Positions 11,924 through 11,925 of a stretch of DNA of 11,925 nucleotides are shown piece by piece. The notes under the pieces are model-generated. The model saw only the letters and a list, made by a program, of their open reading frames with translations. It made no database searches and had not been told where the DNA came from. The position numbers were made by a program, and so were the translations under genes. Location: NCBI GenBank assembly GCA_043798815.1, contig JAZDOH010000022.1, positions 1-11,925 of the forward strand. Reading direction: 5' to 3'. The stretch's first letter is position 1. Every line of letters begins with the position of its first letter. The DNA comes from JAZDOH01 sp043798815. Lineage in GTDB: Bacteria > Patescibacteriota > Gracilibacteria > UM-FILTER-43-11.

Positions 11924-11925
11924 AC

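Overview
The window looks like part of a chromosome from a Candidate Phyla Radiation (Patescibacteria) bacterium. This rests on the mixture of genes: a CPR-style VirB4-like ATPase standing alone, a TrmB-family regulator of a type common in archaea and CPR, a short zinc-ribbon protein, a small lipoprotein with a C-terminal LPxTG-type sorting signal, and compact spacing. TGA ends normal genes (the glycosyltransferase and dnaB), so this is not the UGA-glycine code of Gracilibacteria/SR1. Nearly all starts lack a recognisable Shine-Dalgarno sequence, and several sit very close behind a -10 box. A finer placement (Peregrinibacteria or Uhrbacteria, for example) cannot be supported from this sequence alone.

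Layout. Positions 1-1903 hold a minus-strand pair: a family-4 glycosyltransferase followed, with an ATGA overlap, by an NAD kinase. The NAD kinase is broken by a one-base deficit in a G-run exactly at its GGDGT motif and runs off the left edge. A striking 80-bp dyad made of four 13-bp units fills the divergent spacer at 1919-1998. Positions 2027-3894 carry a plus-strand envelope-related group: a four-helix membrane protein with a very acidic C-terminal tail, a zinc-ribbon protein, and a lipoprotein with an LPGTG tail. A second, unrelated short-repeat element lies between the first two. Positions 3929-7532 carry housekeeping genes: recA with a sigma70-type promoter and a LexA-like box in its spacer, dnaB with a structured leader that can fold in two exclusive ways, and mraY starting 2 nt after dnaB.

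From about 7504 the composition becomes more AT-rich. A standalone alanyl-tRNA editing protein (AlaX) points back at mraY and is divergent from a TrmB-family regulator. Their 95-bp spacer contains two perfect inverted repeats that look like operators. A ~400-bp stretch without a convincing gene follows, ending in a good promoter for a VirB4/TraC-like ATPase (9464-11455). The right end is a convergent gene of unknown function that probably continues past the window.

How the genes work together: recA, dnaB and mraY serve DNA repair, replication and cell-wall lipid I synthesis. The glycosyltransferase, membrane protein, lipoprotein and VirB4 ATPase suggest surface and secretion or pilus functions. 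The most interesting items are the alaX-trmB pair with its candidate operators, the LPGTG lipoprotein, the LexA-like site in the recA promoter, the dnaB leader and the large dyad at 1919-1998.
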